This document shows, piece after piece, positions 16,668 through 25,670 of a DNA stretch of 64,000 nucleotides. The position numbers and the translations under genes are program-made. Origin of the DNA: Pontibacter litorisediminis (lineage in GTDB: Bacteria > Bacteroidota > Bacteroidia > Cytophagales > Hymenobacteraceae); the NCBI RefSeq assembly GCF_029360645.1, contig NZ_JARDUA010000001.1:248001-312000 (forward strand). The letters are read 5' to 3'. The notes beneath the pieces were generated by a model that ran no database searches, was not told the DNA's origin, and worked only from the letters and a program-made list of their open reading frames with translations. Every line of letters begins with the position of its first letter. Positions within the stretch are counted from its first letter, which is position 1.

Positions 16668-17633
16668 ATGGAGCACTCATTCAACCCTGATGTACTGGAA
16701 CAGCTAAAGCGGCTGGAGGAAAAGTACGTGCCGCTTGGTCAGGACCTCTCAGCTTACCTGGAGGGTCTGTACCATACCAAGTTCCTGACTTACTGGGATT
16801 ACATTCACCTGGATACCCTGCTGAGCCTGCAGAACCCGCGCACCAATATTCCGGATGAGAAAATTTTCATCATGTACCATCAGATAACAGAGCTATACTT
16901 TAAGCTCTGCCTGGAGGAATACCGGCAAATAGGTGAGGACAAAGATATTACGGTGGAGGTGCTCATGCGAAGGTTAAAGCGGATTAACCGTTATTTTGAC
17001 AACCTGATCAATTCCTTTGATGTGATGGTGGACGGCATGGACCCCAAGCAGTTCCTGCAGTTCCGTATGGCACTGATGCCTGCCAGTGGTTTTCAGTCGG
17101 TGCAGTACCGTTTCATCGAAATCGCCTCTACCGATCTGCGCAACCTAGTAGACAAGGCAAAGCGGGAGGTGTTGGGCCTGGAGAGCACGCAGGAGGAGAT
17201 GATCGGCTGTATTTACTGGAAAGAGGGCGCGACGGAAGTGGCCTCGGGTGCCAAGACGCTGACGCTGCTGCAGTTTGAGGAAAAGTACACCGCGCAGCTC
17301 ATCAGTTTTGCCAAGGAGTATGCCGATAAGAACGTATGGCACGTGTATAAGAACCTGCCGGAGGAAGACCAGCAAAACCCGAAACTGAAGCAGGCCATGC
17401 GCGACCTGGACAGCAACGTGAACGTGAACTGGCCGCTGATGCACTACAAGTCCGCCGTGCGATACCTGCAGCGCGACCCGGAGGTGATTGCCGCCACCGG
17501 TGGAACCAATTGGCAAAAATACCTGCCGCCTCGCTTCCAGAAGCGCATTTTCTACCCCAAACTCTGGAGCGAGCAGGAAACTGCGGAATGGGGCAAAGGC
17601 TGGGTGGACAAAGTGCTGAACGGGGACCTATAG
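16668..17633 (+). CDS. kynA: Tryptophan 2,3-dioxygenase family protein
   Basis: 321 residues. The enzyme opens the indole ring of L-tryptophan with O2 to give N-formylkynurenine, using heme. Family blocks are LTYWDYIHLDTLLSLQ, the catalytic-site segment MYHQITELYFKL with His71, FRMALMPASGFQSVQYR, and a C-terminal WPLMHYKSAVRYL with the likely proximal heme ligand His259, followed by a GGTNWQKYL motif in place of the GTGGS-type loop. The altered C-terminal loop is common in the Bacteroidota subgroup. No other kynurenine-pathway gene is adjacent, so it appears to be transcribed alone. Confidence 0.9.
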   Translation: MEHSFNPDVLEQLKRLEEKYVPLGQDLSAYLEGLYHTKFLTYWDYIHLDTLLSLQNPRTNIPDEKIFIMYHQITELYFKLCLEEYRQIGEDKDITVEVLMRRLKRINRYFDNLINSFDVMVDGMDPKQFLQFRMALMPASGFQSVQYRFIEIASTDLRNLVDKAKREVLGLESTQEEMIGCIYWKEGATEVASGAKTLTLLQFEEKYTAQLISFAKEYADKNVWHVYKNLPEEDQQNPKLKQAMRDLDSNVNVNWPLMHYKSAVRYLQRDPEVIAATGGTNWQKYLPPRFQKRIFYPKLWSEQETAEWGKGWVDKVLNGDL

Positions 17634-17863
17634 TTATTTGTTGTTGGTTCCGCGTTTCTTCGGAGGATGAGCCAAGCTAAGGGCACATGCTATACTTAGC
17701 GAGCCACAATGGCTTAATTTTATACCATATCGAGTGAATTTGCCACAGGCTTCTGATGTTAGTAAACAGATGAAGCTGTAGAATCCTCTCTTAAACTAAT
17801 TCCTATCAACTGATAAATAATAACTAATAACGACTTTAAGGTTAACTACCTTACTCCATTTAC

Positions 17864-19444
17864 ATGAGAAAGAAAGAACTGGATCTGGTGCTTCCGCCAG
17901 AGCTGGCGTTTGATGCCCAGCAATTAGAAACGGAGATCCTGAAGAATGCCAAAGTACAGCTAGCAGACGTAAAGTTTCTGCACCGCGTAAAGCGCTCCAT
18001 AGACGCCCGCGGTCGGCAAGTACAGGTGCGTGTGCGCGCCGATGTATACCTGGACACCCCTCCTGCCGATATCATTGCCCCAACCTATGTTTACCCGGAT
18101 GTGACCGACGCCAAGCGTGTCGTGATTGTTGGTGCCGGGCCTGCCGGGCTTTTTGCGGCGTTGCGTTGCATTGAGCTAGGAATGAAACCGGTGGTGCTAG
18201 AGCGTGGCAAAGACGTGCGTAGCCGCCGCCGCGATCTGGCCGCCATCAATAAGGAGCATGTTGTAAACCCTGACTCTAACTACTGCTTTGGCGAGGGCGG
18301 AGCTGGTACATACTCCGACGGGAAGCTTTATACCCGCTCTAAAAAACGAGGTGACCTGCAGCGAATCCTGCAGATTTTTGTGCAGCACGGCGCTACCCCA
18401 GACATTCTGTTTGACGCGCACCCGCACATCGGCACTAACAAACTGCCCAAGATTATTGAGGCGATGCGCGAGACAGTGCGTCATGCCGGTGGCGAGGTAC
18501 TTTTCGACAAGCGCGTGACGGATTTTATACTTAAAAATGGTGAAATGCGCGGCGTCGTGACGCAGGACGGACAGGAGCACACGGGTGAGTCGGTTATTCA
18601 GGCTACCGGCCACAGCGCCCGCGATATTTTTGAGCTGCTGCACGAGAAAGGTGTCACCGTAGAGGCCAAGCCCTTTGCCATGGGGGTGCGCGTGGAGCAC
18701 CAGCAAAGCCTGATCGATAGCATACAGTATAAATGCGAGGACCGCGGCCCTTACCTGCCTGCCTCCTCTTATTCCCTGGTGCAGCAGACCTTCTATAATG
18801 GCAAGCAGCGGGGCATTTTCTCGTTCTGTATGTGCCCGGGCGGCTTTATCGTGCCATCGGCCACAGCCCCCGGCGAGGTGGTGGTAAATGGCATGTCGCC
18901 AAGCCGCCGCGACTCCCGCTTCTCTAACTCCGGTATTGTTGTGGCCATAGAACTGGAAGACATGGACCTGGAGAAGCACGGGCCTTTGGCCGGTCTGCGC
19001 ATGCAGCAGGCACTGGAGCAGAAAGCCTGTGCCATGGCAGGTGATACCCAGGCAGCCCCGGCGCAGCTGCTCAAGGATTTTGTAAACAGGAAAGTTAGCA
19101 AGCAACTGCTCGACACGTCTTACCAGCCAGGCTTGGTGTCGGTAGACATGAACGAACTGTTTTCGGAGGACATGGCCTACCGCCTTCGCGAGGGTTTCAA
19201 GGCTTTCGGCAATAAGATGCGGGGTTACTTAACAAATGAGGCGCAGATCGTGGGGGTGGAAAGCCGCACCTCCTCCCCTGTTCGTATTCCCCGAGACCGC
19301 GACACGCTGGAGCATGTGCAGGTGAAAGGATTATACCCTTGTGGTGAGGGTGCGGGTTATGCGGGCGGTATCGTGTCGGCAGCCATGGACGGGGAACGTT
19401 GCGCTGAGAAGGCGGCCATGAGAGCTGGTGTCACCGTCTCCTGA
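17864..19444 (+). CDS. FAD-dependent oxidoreductase (COG2509 type)
   Basis: 526 residues, start ATG at 17864. The first 80 residues form a small alpha/beta domain, then the FAD-binding Rossmann motif VIVGAGPAGLFAA (GAGPAG at residues 90-95) and the family-specific FGEGGAGTYSDGKLYTR, a signature of uncharacterised COG2509 flavoproteins. A GEGAGYAGGI motif near the C-terminus contacts FAD in this family. No membrane segment is present, so it is cytoplasmic. The electron donor and substrate are unknown. It is flanked upstream by a 230-base region in which I see no clear promoter, and downstream by a strong terminator. Confidence 0.9.
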   Translation: MRKKELDLVLPPELAFDAQQLETEILKNAKVQLADVKFLHRVKRSIDARGRQVQVRVRADVYLDTPPADIIAPTYVYPDVTDAKRVVIVGAGPAGLFAALRCIELGMKPVVLERGKDVRSRRRDLAAINKEHVVNPDSNYCFGEGGAGTYSDGKLYTRSKKRGDLQRILQIFVQHGATPDILFDAHPHIGTNKLPKIIEAMRETVRHAGGEVLFDKRVTDFILKNGEMRGVVTQDGQEHTGESVIQATGHSARDIFELLHEKGVTVEAKPFAMGVRVEHQQSLIDSIQYKCEDRGPYLPASSYSLVQQTFYNGKQRGIFSFCMCPGGFIVPSATAPGEVVVNGMSPSRRDSRFSNSGIVVAIELEDMDLEKHGPLAGLRMQQALEQKACAMAGDTQAAPAQLLKDFVNRKVSKQLLDTSYQPGLVSVDMNELFSEDMAYRLREGFKAFGNKMRGYLTNEAQIVGVESRTSSPVRIPRDRDTLEHVQVKGLYPCGEGAGYAGGIVSAAMDGERCAEKAAMRAGVTVS

Positions 19445-19477
19445 TTCGCTTAAATCAAAGTATGAATTAACCATGGT

Positions 19478-19511
19478 CAAGCCTCATAAAGCGAATGCTT
19501 TATGAGGCTTG
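19478..19511 (+). terminator. Terminator after the FAD oxidoreductase gene
   Basis: A perfect 15-base stem (CAAGCCTCATAAAGC / GCTTTATGAGGCTTG) closes a 4-base loop GAAT and runs into CTTTTTAAG. Confidence 0.9.
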
Positions 19512-19601
19512 CTTTTTAAGCAGAAATTAGTGGCTTTTAACTTTTTCATTTGGTTAGATGTACAAGAGTATAACTAGTTGAACCAGATTTTACAAAGCAA
19601 T

Positions 19602-19964
19602 ATGAAAAAAACTGTTGTATTGGGAGCCTCCGATAACCCCACACGCTATGCCTATAAGGCGGTGCACAGGCTGCAGCAGCATGGGCACGAGGTAGTGCCG
19701 GTAGGCATTAAAAACGCTGAGGTAGGTGGCAAGAAGATTATAACGGACAAATCAGAGCCCATAGAAGAGGTAGATACCGTAACGCTTTATGTTGGCCCCA
19801 GTAACCAGCCTGTGTGGTATGATTATATACTGAGCCTAAAGCCAAAGCGCATCATCTTTAACCCCGGCACTGAGAACAGGGAATTGGAAGAAATGGCCCA
19901 AAAGGCCAACATAGAAACGCTGCACCACTGCACACTCGTCATGCTTGCCACAGACAGCTATTGA
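19602..19964 (+). CDS. CoA-binding domain protein
   Basis: 120 residues from ATG at 19602 (MKKTVVLGASDNPTRYAYKAV). The protein is a single Rossmann-like CoA-binding domain (CoA_binding_2 family): TVVLGASDNP near the N-terminus, a GHEVVPVG turn, and KRIIFNPGTENREL toward the C-terminus. These small proteins resemble the CoA-binding part of succinyl-CoA synthetases but lack catalytic partners, and their role is unknown. A TTG eight codons upstream is open but less likely than the ATG. The stop is followed immediately by an AAGTATA copy and two terminator hairpins. Confidence 0.88.
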   Translation: MKKTVVLGASDNPTRYAYKAVHRLQQHGHEVVPVGIKNAEVGGKKIITDKSEPIEEVDTVTLYVGPSNQPVWYDYILSLKPKRIIFNPGTENRELEEMAQKANIETLHHCTLVMLATDSY

Positions 19965-20060
19965 AAGTATAATTATTTTGGCAATTGCATAACCTGCCTT
20001 TTCGGGAGCCGTATATAAGGGAAAGAAGAACAGATGGCATTTGTTGTCTATGTTCTCGAT

Positions 20061-20091
20061 AAGCAGGGGCCTTGTACAAAGGCCCCTGCTT
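20061..20091 (+). terminator. Terminator of the CoA-binding protein gene
   Basis: A perfect 13-base stem (AAGCAGGGGCCTT / AAGGCCCCTGCTT) around GTACA, followed by GCTTTTTG. Confidence 0.88.
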
Positions 20092-20116
20092 GCTTTTTGA
20101 CTGCTTATAAATATAA

Positions 20117-20153
20117 AATCCCCCGCCAAACATAGAAGTATGGCGGGGGATTT
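20117..20153. terminator. Second terminator between convergent genes
   Basis: A perfect 13-base stem (AAATCCCCCGCCA / TGGCGGGGGATTT) with an 11-base loop that contains AAGTAT. It has a TTTTTT run on the plus strand and A/T bases on the other side, so it may end the SDR gene from the opposite strand as well. Confidence 0.85.
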
Positions 20154-20169
20154 TTTGATGGCTAAACCG

Positions 20170-21033
20170 TTACTGCTGAGTTTCGCTCTCCTCATACTTT
20201 GCCGCTCCGTCTGGCTGGCTTTCGTCGTCTTTCCCTTCCTCCATCTGATAACGCATGGTGGCAGCCAGGGCCATGTCAGGCATCAGGTTGGCGCTGGTGG
20301 CCTGCAGTTTATTTTTAAGCCCCGATATGATTCTGCTTTCCCCTTTCATCAGGGCCTCGTAGCCATCTCTGGCTACCTCCTCGGGCTCAGAAAGGCCACT
20401 GTTTGCCGCCCGTGTATGGGCTGCGCCAGCCCGGCGGAAGAACATGGTGTTACTAGCCCCCGGGCAAAGTGCCGTCACGGTTATGTTCGTGTCTTTCAGC
20501 TCATTTGTCAGCGCCTCTGAAAAGGACAGCATAAATGCCTTGGAGGCGCCATAAATGGCCATTAGTGGGGAAGGCATGAAGGATACGATAGAGGCAAGGT
20601 TTAATATTTTCCCTTCGTTGCGGCGCTTCATGTCCTGCAGAAACAGCTTGGTTAGCTCCACGGGAGTAGTTATGTTCAGCTGTATAATGGCCTTTTCCCG
20701 CTCCAGGTCTGTTTCATAGAACATGCCATGCACTCCGGCGCCGGCATTATTGATAAGAATGTCTACCTTCAGGCCTGCACTCTGCACTTCATTGTAAACC
20801 TCCTGCGGGGCTTCAGGGCGTGTAAGGTCTGCCGTAATGATGCACACATGCTCCAGTTGGTGTTGGTCCTGCAGGTAATAGCCAAGCTTGCGCATGCGCT
20901 CAGTACTCCGGGCCACCAGAACAAGGTTATAGCCGTCCTGGGCAAAAAGCTTGGCAAACTCCATCCCAAATCCGTTGGAGGCTCCCGTTATCAGTACTGT
21001 CTTTCCTCTGTTCTTGTCTTTCTCTGTTTTCAT
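20170..21033 (-). CDS. Short-chain dehydrogenase/reductase (SDR) family oxidoreductase
   Basis: 287 residues from ATG at 21031-21033. It is a classical SDR: the cofactor motif TGASNGFG is at residues 16-23, NNAG at 96-99, the catalytic Ser148 in NLAS, and the YxxxK pair Tyr161/Lys165 in YGASK. The acidic-to-arginine pattern after the second strand (VARSTERM) suggests NADP(H) preference, as inference. The C-terminal about 25 residues are charged and probably disordered. A frame extension of 33 codons upstream looks like shadow coding and is not used. The substrate is unknown and the gene stands alone. Confidence 0.9.
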   Translation of the reverse strand: MKTEKDKNRGKTVLITGASNGFGMEFAKLFAQDGYNLVLVARSTERMRKLGYYLQDQHQLEHVCIITADLTRPEAPQEVYNEVQSAGLKVDILINNAGAGVHGMFYETDLEREKAIIQLNITTPVELTKLFLQDMKRRNEGKILNLASIVSFMPSPLMAIYGASKAFMLSFSEALTNELKDTNITVTALCPGASNTMFFRRAGAAHTRAANSGLSEPEEVARDGYEALMKGESRIISGLKNKLQATSANLMPDMALAATMRYQMEEGKDDESQPDGAAKYEESETQQ

Positions 21034-21276
21034 AGTTCCTAAAGTATAGCTGGGTTTTAAATAGTTGTCGCTACACCTTAGTACCAAAACCAGCCATAAT
21101 ATGTTATGTCGGCGGCGAGAAATAAAAGACACCAGACTACGAGCAAATAAGAGAGTCTTTGTATCCCACCGGCTGGAGCGCCTTCAGGTTGTGTGAATAC
21201 GCACCTGTCATTTTTCCTCTGCCGCAGGGAGAGCCACCCCTGCGTCACTTTTTGCCTGGCTGTTCTCTAGGGCATG

Positions 21277-23859
21277 TCAGGCAGCTTCACGTCTCAAGAC
21301 CTCCAACGGCGGACGGCTGAGAATGCTGCGGCTGTTGAGCATGCCGATGAAGACCGTGAGTGCCGTGATGCCTATAAAGACCGGCACAAGCGGCCACAGA
21401 TCCGGCACAAAGGCCACTTCAAAGCTAAATACTGCCAGTGCCCAACTGGCCGCTACGGCTAATATCGCGCCTGTACCGGCGGCCAATGCGCCCAGTAGCA
21501 GGTACTCGAAGGCATTGATGCCTAAAATCTGTTTGCGGCTGGCCCCCAGGGTCCTGAGCAGCACGCTCTCCTGCACCCGCTGGTATTTGCTATTGTTGAT
21601 GGAGCCGATCAGGACAAGCAAGCCTGTGCTGATGCTGAACAGGGCCATGAACCGGATCACGAAGGAAATCTTACTTAAGATATCATCCAGCGTCTCCAGG
21701 ATGAGCCCCAGGTCAATGGCTGAGACATTGGGGAACTGCCGTACCAGTGTTTGTTGGAACTGTGCCGCCTGCTCGTCGGTTTGGGTGCGGGTCATGAGCA
21801 CATGAAACTGCGGCGCCTCCTCCAGCACCCCCTTCGGGAACAGGATCAGGAAGTTGGTCTGCACGCGGTTCCACTCAATTTCACGCAGGTGCGAAATGAT
21901 GGTGGGGATGCGTGCCCCCTGCACATTGAACACCAGCGTATCCCCAAGCCCTGCTTTCAATCGTTCGGCATAACGCTCTTCTACAGAGATAGGTATAAGC
22001 TCCTCATTCTCCGAAACCTCACCTTGCCAGGTGCCGTCTACAGTTTTCTCTGAGCTGATGAGTGTATCGCGGTACGTAACACGGAACTCTCTGGTAAAGG
22101 CCCTCTCAGAGATGCCCAAGGTAGTGTCTGCCCGTACATCTGTTGCGGTCAGGCCATTTACCTCTTCCAGGCGCATCGTGACCACCGGCACCAACTGCAA
22201 AATGGGCAGCCCCTCCCGTTTGGTGAGCGAGGCTACCTCTTCTTTCTGCGCGTTCTGTATATCAAACAGCACCATATTGGGCTGATTCTCGCTAGCGGCA
22301 AAGGCTACCTCGCTCAAGAGCATGCGCTGCATCAGGAAAAGCGTGGCTATGAGGGCAGTGCCCAGCCCAATAGAGACGGTGAGCAGCAGCGTCTGGTTGT
22401 TGGGGCGGTACAGGTTTGCCAGGCTCTGGCGCCATACATACCCCCAGTGCACCGGAAAGAAGCGCTTCACGAGCCACATCATCAGCCTGGCAATCAAAGC
22501 CAGCACCACAAAGCCCACCAGCACGCCTCCCGTAAAGGCAAGTGCCCGTAGCCAGGTGCCCAACTGAAAGTAGGAGAACAGGAAAATGAAGGCGACGATC
22601 AGGAAGTATACGACCCAGCGCAGCCTGTCCGGCTGTTTGGAAACATGCTCTATGCCCGCTCTTAGGGTAATGAGCGGCGATATGTTACGAATAGTAAGCA
22701 GCGGCAGCAGCACAAACAGCACCGCCACGATTACACCGATGGCAATGCCTTGCAGTACAGCGTACCAAGATATAGCCACGGTAACCTCCACAGGCAGGAA
22801 GGACTTGAATAGCTCCGGTAAGTATAACTGTATCAGGCTGCCAAGCACAGCGCCTAGCACAGAGCCGATCAGCCCCATAGCAATAACCTGGAACAGGTAG
22901 ATAAGGAATGCTTGCCGGCCGCTAACGCCCAGACAGCGCAGCACACCAATAGTGGCTAGTTTTTCGCGTATGTAAACATGTACGGCGCTGGCCACGCCCA
23001 CGCAACCCAGCAGCAGGGCCACAAAGCCCACCAAAGCCAAAAAGCTAGCTAGCTCCTCGTAGGATTTGCCGGTGCTTTCCTTGCGGCTCTCAATCGTGTC
23101 ATACCCGAAACCGGCTTCGTCCAGCCTTTTCTCCAGCCGCTTTACCAGTTTATCTGCGTCGGTGCTCTCGGACAGTTTATAGTAGTGGTAATAGCTTACG
23201 CGGCTGCCTCTCTGCACCAGCCCCGTCTCCTCCAGGTACTGGCGCGGGATGTACACGGCAGGCGCGATGGTGGCCGTCATGGCAGTCTGGCCCGGAATTT
23301 TATGCAATGCGCCGGCAATCTCAAAAGTCAGGTTGCCCACCTGAATCGAGTCGCCGGGCTTGGAGTCGTACTGTAGCAGCAGCGTATGGTCTACCAGCGC
23401 TTTGCGGCCTCCCTCGCGGAAGGTATGGCTGGCTTGCCTCGGCTCCGTTTCTATGGTGCCGTAGTAAGGGAAGCCGCCTTGCTCCAGTGCCCGCACCTGC
23501 ACCAGGCGGGTGCCGCCGGAGGCTTTGAACTGCACCATCGACACAAAGCGCACCTCATCAGACCGGTCGCCGCCAATGGCAATGGAATCCAGCAGCTGTT
23601 GCTGGTCCTTTTCAATCTCTTTGTTTGCTGCTATCACCAGGTCCGCCCCTATCAGCGATTTGGCCTGGTTGTCGATATCGGCACGCAGGTTATCTGCAAA
23701 GGAGTTAATTGCCACGAGCGCGGCGATGCCCAGCACGATAGACGAGATAAAGAGCGCCAGCCTCCCCCTGTTGCGCCGGCTGTCGCGCCAGGCCATTTTC
23801 AGGAGCCAGCGCACGTTCAGCGGCCTTTGGCCAGGTATAAAATCAGTATGTTCAGACAC
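21277..23859 (-). CDS. ybbP: FtsX-like ABC transporter permease, YbbP type
   Basis: 860 residues. Start is GTG at 23857-23859 (VSEHTDFIPG); no upstream ATG fits. The protein has an N-terminal membrane helix (RLALFISSIVLGIAALVAI), a large periplasmic domain, then two FtsX blocks each with several helices, in the 10-helix layout of YbbP/MacB-like exporters with duplicated FtsX domains. Conserved IREKLATIGVLRCLGVSGRQAF and RTLGASRKQILGINAFEYLLLGALAA mark the two permease cores. It works with the ATPase encoded upstream (89-base gap). Family members act in lipid, lipoprotein or envelope-stress functions; the substrate here is unknown. Confidence 0.88.
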   Translation of the reverse strand: MSEHTDFIPGQRPLNVRWLLKMAWRDSRRNRGRLALFISSIVLGIAALVAINSFADNLRADIDNQAKSLIGADLVIAANKEIEKDQQQLLDSIAIGGDRSDEVRFVSMVQFKASGGTRLVQVRALEQGGFPYYGTIETEPRQASHTFREGGRKALVDHTLLLQYDSKPGDSIQVGNLTFEIAGALHKIPGQTAMTATIAPAVYIPRQYLEETGLVQRGSRVSYYHYYKLSESTDADKLVKRLEKRLDEAGFGYDTIESRKESTGKSYEELASFLALVGFVALLLGCVGVASAVHVYIREKLATIGVLRCLGVSGRQAFLIYLFQVIAMGLIGSVLGAVLGSLIQLYLPELFKSFLPVEVTVAISWYAVLQGIAIGVIVAVLFVLLPLLTIRNISPLITLRAGIEHVSKQPDRLRWVVYFLIVAFIFLFSYFQLGTWLRALAFTGGVLVGFVVLALIARLMMWLVKRFFPVHWGYVWRQSLANLYRPNNQTLLLTVSIGLGTALIATLFLMQRMLLSEVAFAASENQPNMVLFDIQNAQKEEVASLTKREGLPILQLVPVVTMRLEEVNGLTATDVRADTTLGISERAFTREFRVTYRDTLISSEKTVDGTWQGEVSENEELIPISVEERYAERLKAGLGDTLVFNVQGARIPTIISHLREIEWNRVQTNFLILFPKGVLEEAPQFHVLMTRTQTDEQAAQFQQTLVRQFPNVSAIDLGLILETLDDILSKISFVIRFMALFSISTGLLVLIGSINNSKYQRVQESVLLRTLGASRKQILGINAFEYLLLGALAAGTGAILAVAASWALAVFSFEVAFVPDLWPLVPVFIGITALTVFIGMLNSRSILSRPPLEVLRREAA

Positions 23860-23948
23860 GATTTTTAAATTTTGAATGGGTGAAGGAGTGACTTGTGAAT
23901 ACGGAATAGCCGCAGCCCCTTATTCAGTAGCTACACTACTTACTGGCC

Positions 23949-24647
23949 TTAGTCTTTCGTCAACAAGGCTGTGGTTTGATCTGATACCACCGTGCCGCCC
24001 TTGATGCGGATGATGCGGTCGGTTTTGGCAGCCAGCTCCAGGTCGTGGGTCACCAGAACGAGCGTCGTGCCTGCCTCCTTGTTCAGGTCGAAGAGCAGCT
24101 TCTCCACGCGCTCGCCCGTCTCCTCGTCCAGGTTACCTGTGGGCTCATCTGCAAAAAGGATGGCAGGCTTGTTAGAGAAGGCCCTGGCCAGCGACACCCG
24201 TTGCTGCTCCCCTCCCGACAGCTGCGTGGGATAATGGTCGGCGCGGTCGGCCAGGCCCACGCGGGCCAGCAGGTCTACAGCCTGTTGCTTTACGTTCCGT
24301 TCCCCGCGCAGCTCCATGGGCACCATCACGTTCTCGAGCGCCGTCAGGGTTGGAATCAGCTGGAAGTTCTGGAAAATAAAGCCCACATATTGGTTGCGCA
24401 CCTGCGCCCGCTCATCTTCCGACAAGTTGTCTAAGGGAATGCCATTGAGCACCACCGAGCCGGCGCTGGCCCTGTCGAGGCCGGCGCAGAGGCCAAGCAG
24501 GGTGGTTTTGCCGCTACCCGACGGGCCCACTATGGAGCAGACATCCCCGGCCTCTAAGGAAAAATTTATACCTTGCAGCACCGTCAGGTGTCGGTCGCCG
24601 CTGTCGTAGGTCTTCTTCAGGTCTTTTATTTCTAGTATGGTTGGCAC
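23949..24647 (-). CDS. ybbA: ABC transporter ATP-binding protein, YbbA type
   Basis: 232 residues from GTG at 24645-24647. Motifs are Walker A GPSGSGKTTLL, Q-loop FIFQNFQLIPTLTALENVMVP (type found in LolD/MacB ATPases), signature LSGGEQQRVSLARA, Walker B ILFADEPTGNLD and the H-loop THD. The frame is open to a TTG at 24704, but that 19-codon extension is absent from LolD/YbbA-like proteins, so I prefer the GTG. It is cytoplasmic and pairs with the permease gene just downstream. It is divergent from tesA, as ybbA and tesA are in E. coli. Confidence 0.88.
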   Translation of the reverse strand: MPTILEIKDLKKTYDSGDRHLTVLQGINFSLEAGDVCSIVGPSGSGKTTLLGLCAGLDRASAGSVVLNGIPLDNLSEDERAQVRNQYVGFIFQNFQLIPTLTALENVMVPMELRGERNVKQQAVDLLARVGLADRADHYPTQLSGGEQQRVSLARAFSNKPAILFADEPTGNLDEETGERVEKLLFDLNKEAGTTLVLVTHDLELAAKTDRIIRIKGGTVVSDQTTALLTKD

Positions 24648-24769
24648 TTCGGTATGAATGGTTTTTATGGTTGAAGTATGGAGAGAGCCGTCATCTCCGA
24701 ACAAAATAACTCCTTAGTGGCGTTATAGGTTTAGCTAAAGGCAAGTATAAATTTAGGAAAAAATAAACG

Positions 24770-25504
24770 ATGACGATAAAGAATCAGATTTTAACCCTGG
24801 GCCTGGCTGCCGTTACCGCCCTGTACGGCTGCGGAGATGCGCAGACAAGCGACAGAATGGAGGCAGGGCAGCAGTCGCAAGCTTCCGGCACTTCCGGTAC
24901 AAAACCAGCCGCAGAGGCTGAAGTACAAACAATCCTGTTTTTTGGCAACAGCCTTACCGCCGGCTATGGGCTGGACGACCCCAACCAGGCTTTCCCGGCG
25001 CTTATCCAGCAGCGCATTGACTCGCTGGGCCTGCCTTACGAAGCCATAAACGCGGGGCTTAGTGGGGAGACAACGGCAGGGGGCAAAAGCCGCATCGATT
25101 GGCTGCTGAAAAAGCAGCAGGTAGACGTGTTTGTGCTGGAACTAGGCGCCAACGACGGCCTGCGAGGCATCTCTACTGAGGAAACGTATGCCAATCTAAA
25201 AGCCATCATCCAGAAAGTGCGCGCCAGCAACCCTAAGGTAGAGATCGTGTTAACCGGGATGCAGATGCCGCCAAGCATGGGGCAGCAGTATGCCCAGGAT
25301 TTCCGAGAGGTATTCACGCGTGTGGCGGAGGAAGAGAAAGTGGCGCTGGTGCCCTTCCTGCTTGAAGGCGTGGGCGGCGTAGCGGACCTGAACCAGAAAG
25401 ACGGCATTCACCCAACGGAGGAAGGCCAGAAGATACTGGCGGAAAATGTGTGGCAGGTGCTGGGCCCTATCCTGCAGGAGCAGGAAGCAGGGGCAGAAGT
25501 ATAA
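24770..25504 (+). CDS. tesA: SGNH-family arylesterase/lysophospholipase lipoprotein (TesA-like)
   Basis: 244 residues. A lipoprotein signal peptide ends at the lipobox ALYGC with Cys21, followed by a serine/glycine-rich linker to about residue 50. The SGNH hydrolase core shows block I GNSLTAGYG (nucleophile Ser61), block II with Gly in NAGLSGETT, block III GAND near residue 128, and block V DGIHP near residue 216 (Asp and His of the triad). TesA enzymes cleave acyl esters of lysophospholipids and thioesters in the periplasm; here it would be membrane-attached. The stop codon is formed by the AAGTATA heptamer at 25497. Confidence 0.9.
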   Translation: MTIKNQILTLGLAAVTALYGCGDAQTSDRMEAGQQSQASGTSGTKPAAEAEVQTILFFGNSLTAGYGLDDPNQAFPALIQQRIDSLGLPYEAINAGLSGETTAGGKSRIDWLLKKQQVDVFVLELGANDGLRGISTEETYANLKAIIQKVRASNPKVEIVLTGMQMPPSMGQQYAQDFREVFTRVAEEEKVALVPFLLEGVGGVADLNQKDGIHPTEEGQKILAENVWQVLGPILQEQEAGAEV

Positions 25505-25614
25505 AAATGCGGATGCCTGAAAAAAACAGAAAATTTTAGCCCCTTTGTAACCTTCTTTTTCCAGTCCCGTTATTAAGTATGGCTAAAAGTTGAAAATTTG
25601 ATTTTCATAAACAC

Positions 25615-25646
25615 GAAACGGCTCCTCAAGATTGGGGAGCCGTTTC
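25615..25646. terminator. Terminator between convergent tesA and adaptor genes
   Basis: Perfect 11-base stem GAAACGGCTCC / GGAGCCGTTTC with a 10-base loop. It lies between two convergent genes. Confidence 0.75.
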
Positions 25647-25670
25647 TGCGTTTATAAGGTCTGTAGTTGC

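Noticed and set aside
21253-21283. Hairpin TGCCTG...CAGGCA at the ybbP stop as a terminator
   Set aside because: Only 6 bp of stem with a 19-base loop, and it overlaps the stop codon.
24648-24704. TTG-initiated extension of the YbbA-type ATPase
   Set aside because: The 19 extra codons are not found in this ATPase family, and the GTG at 24647 gives the normal N-terminus.
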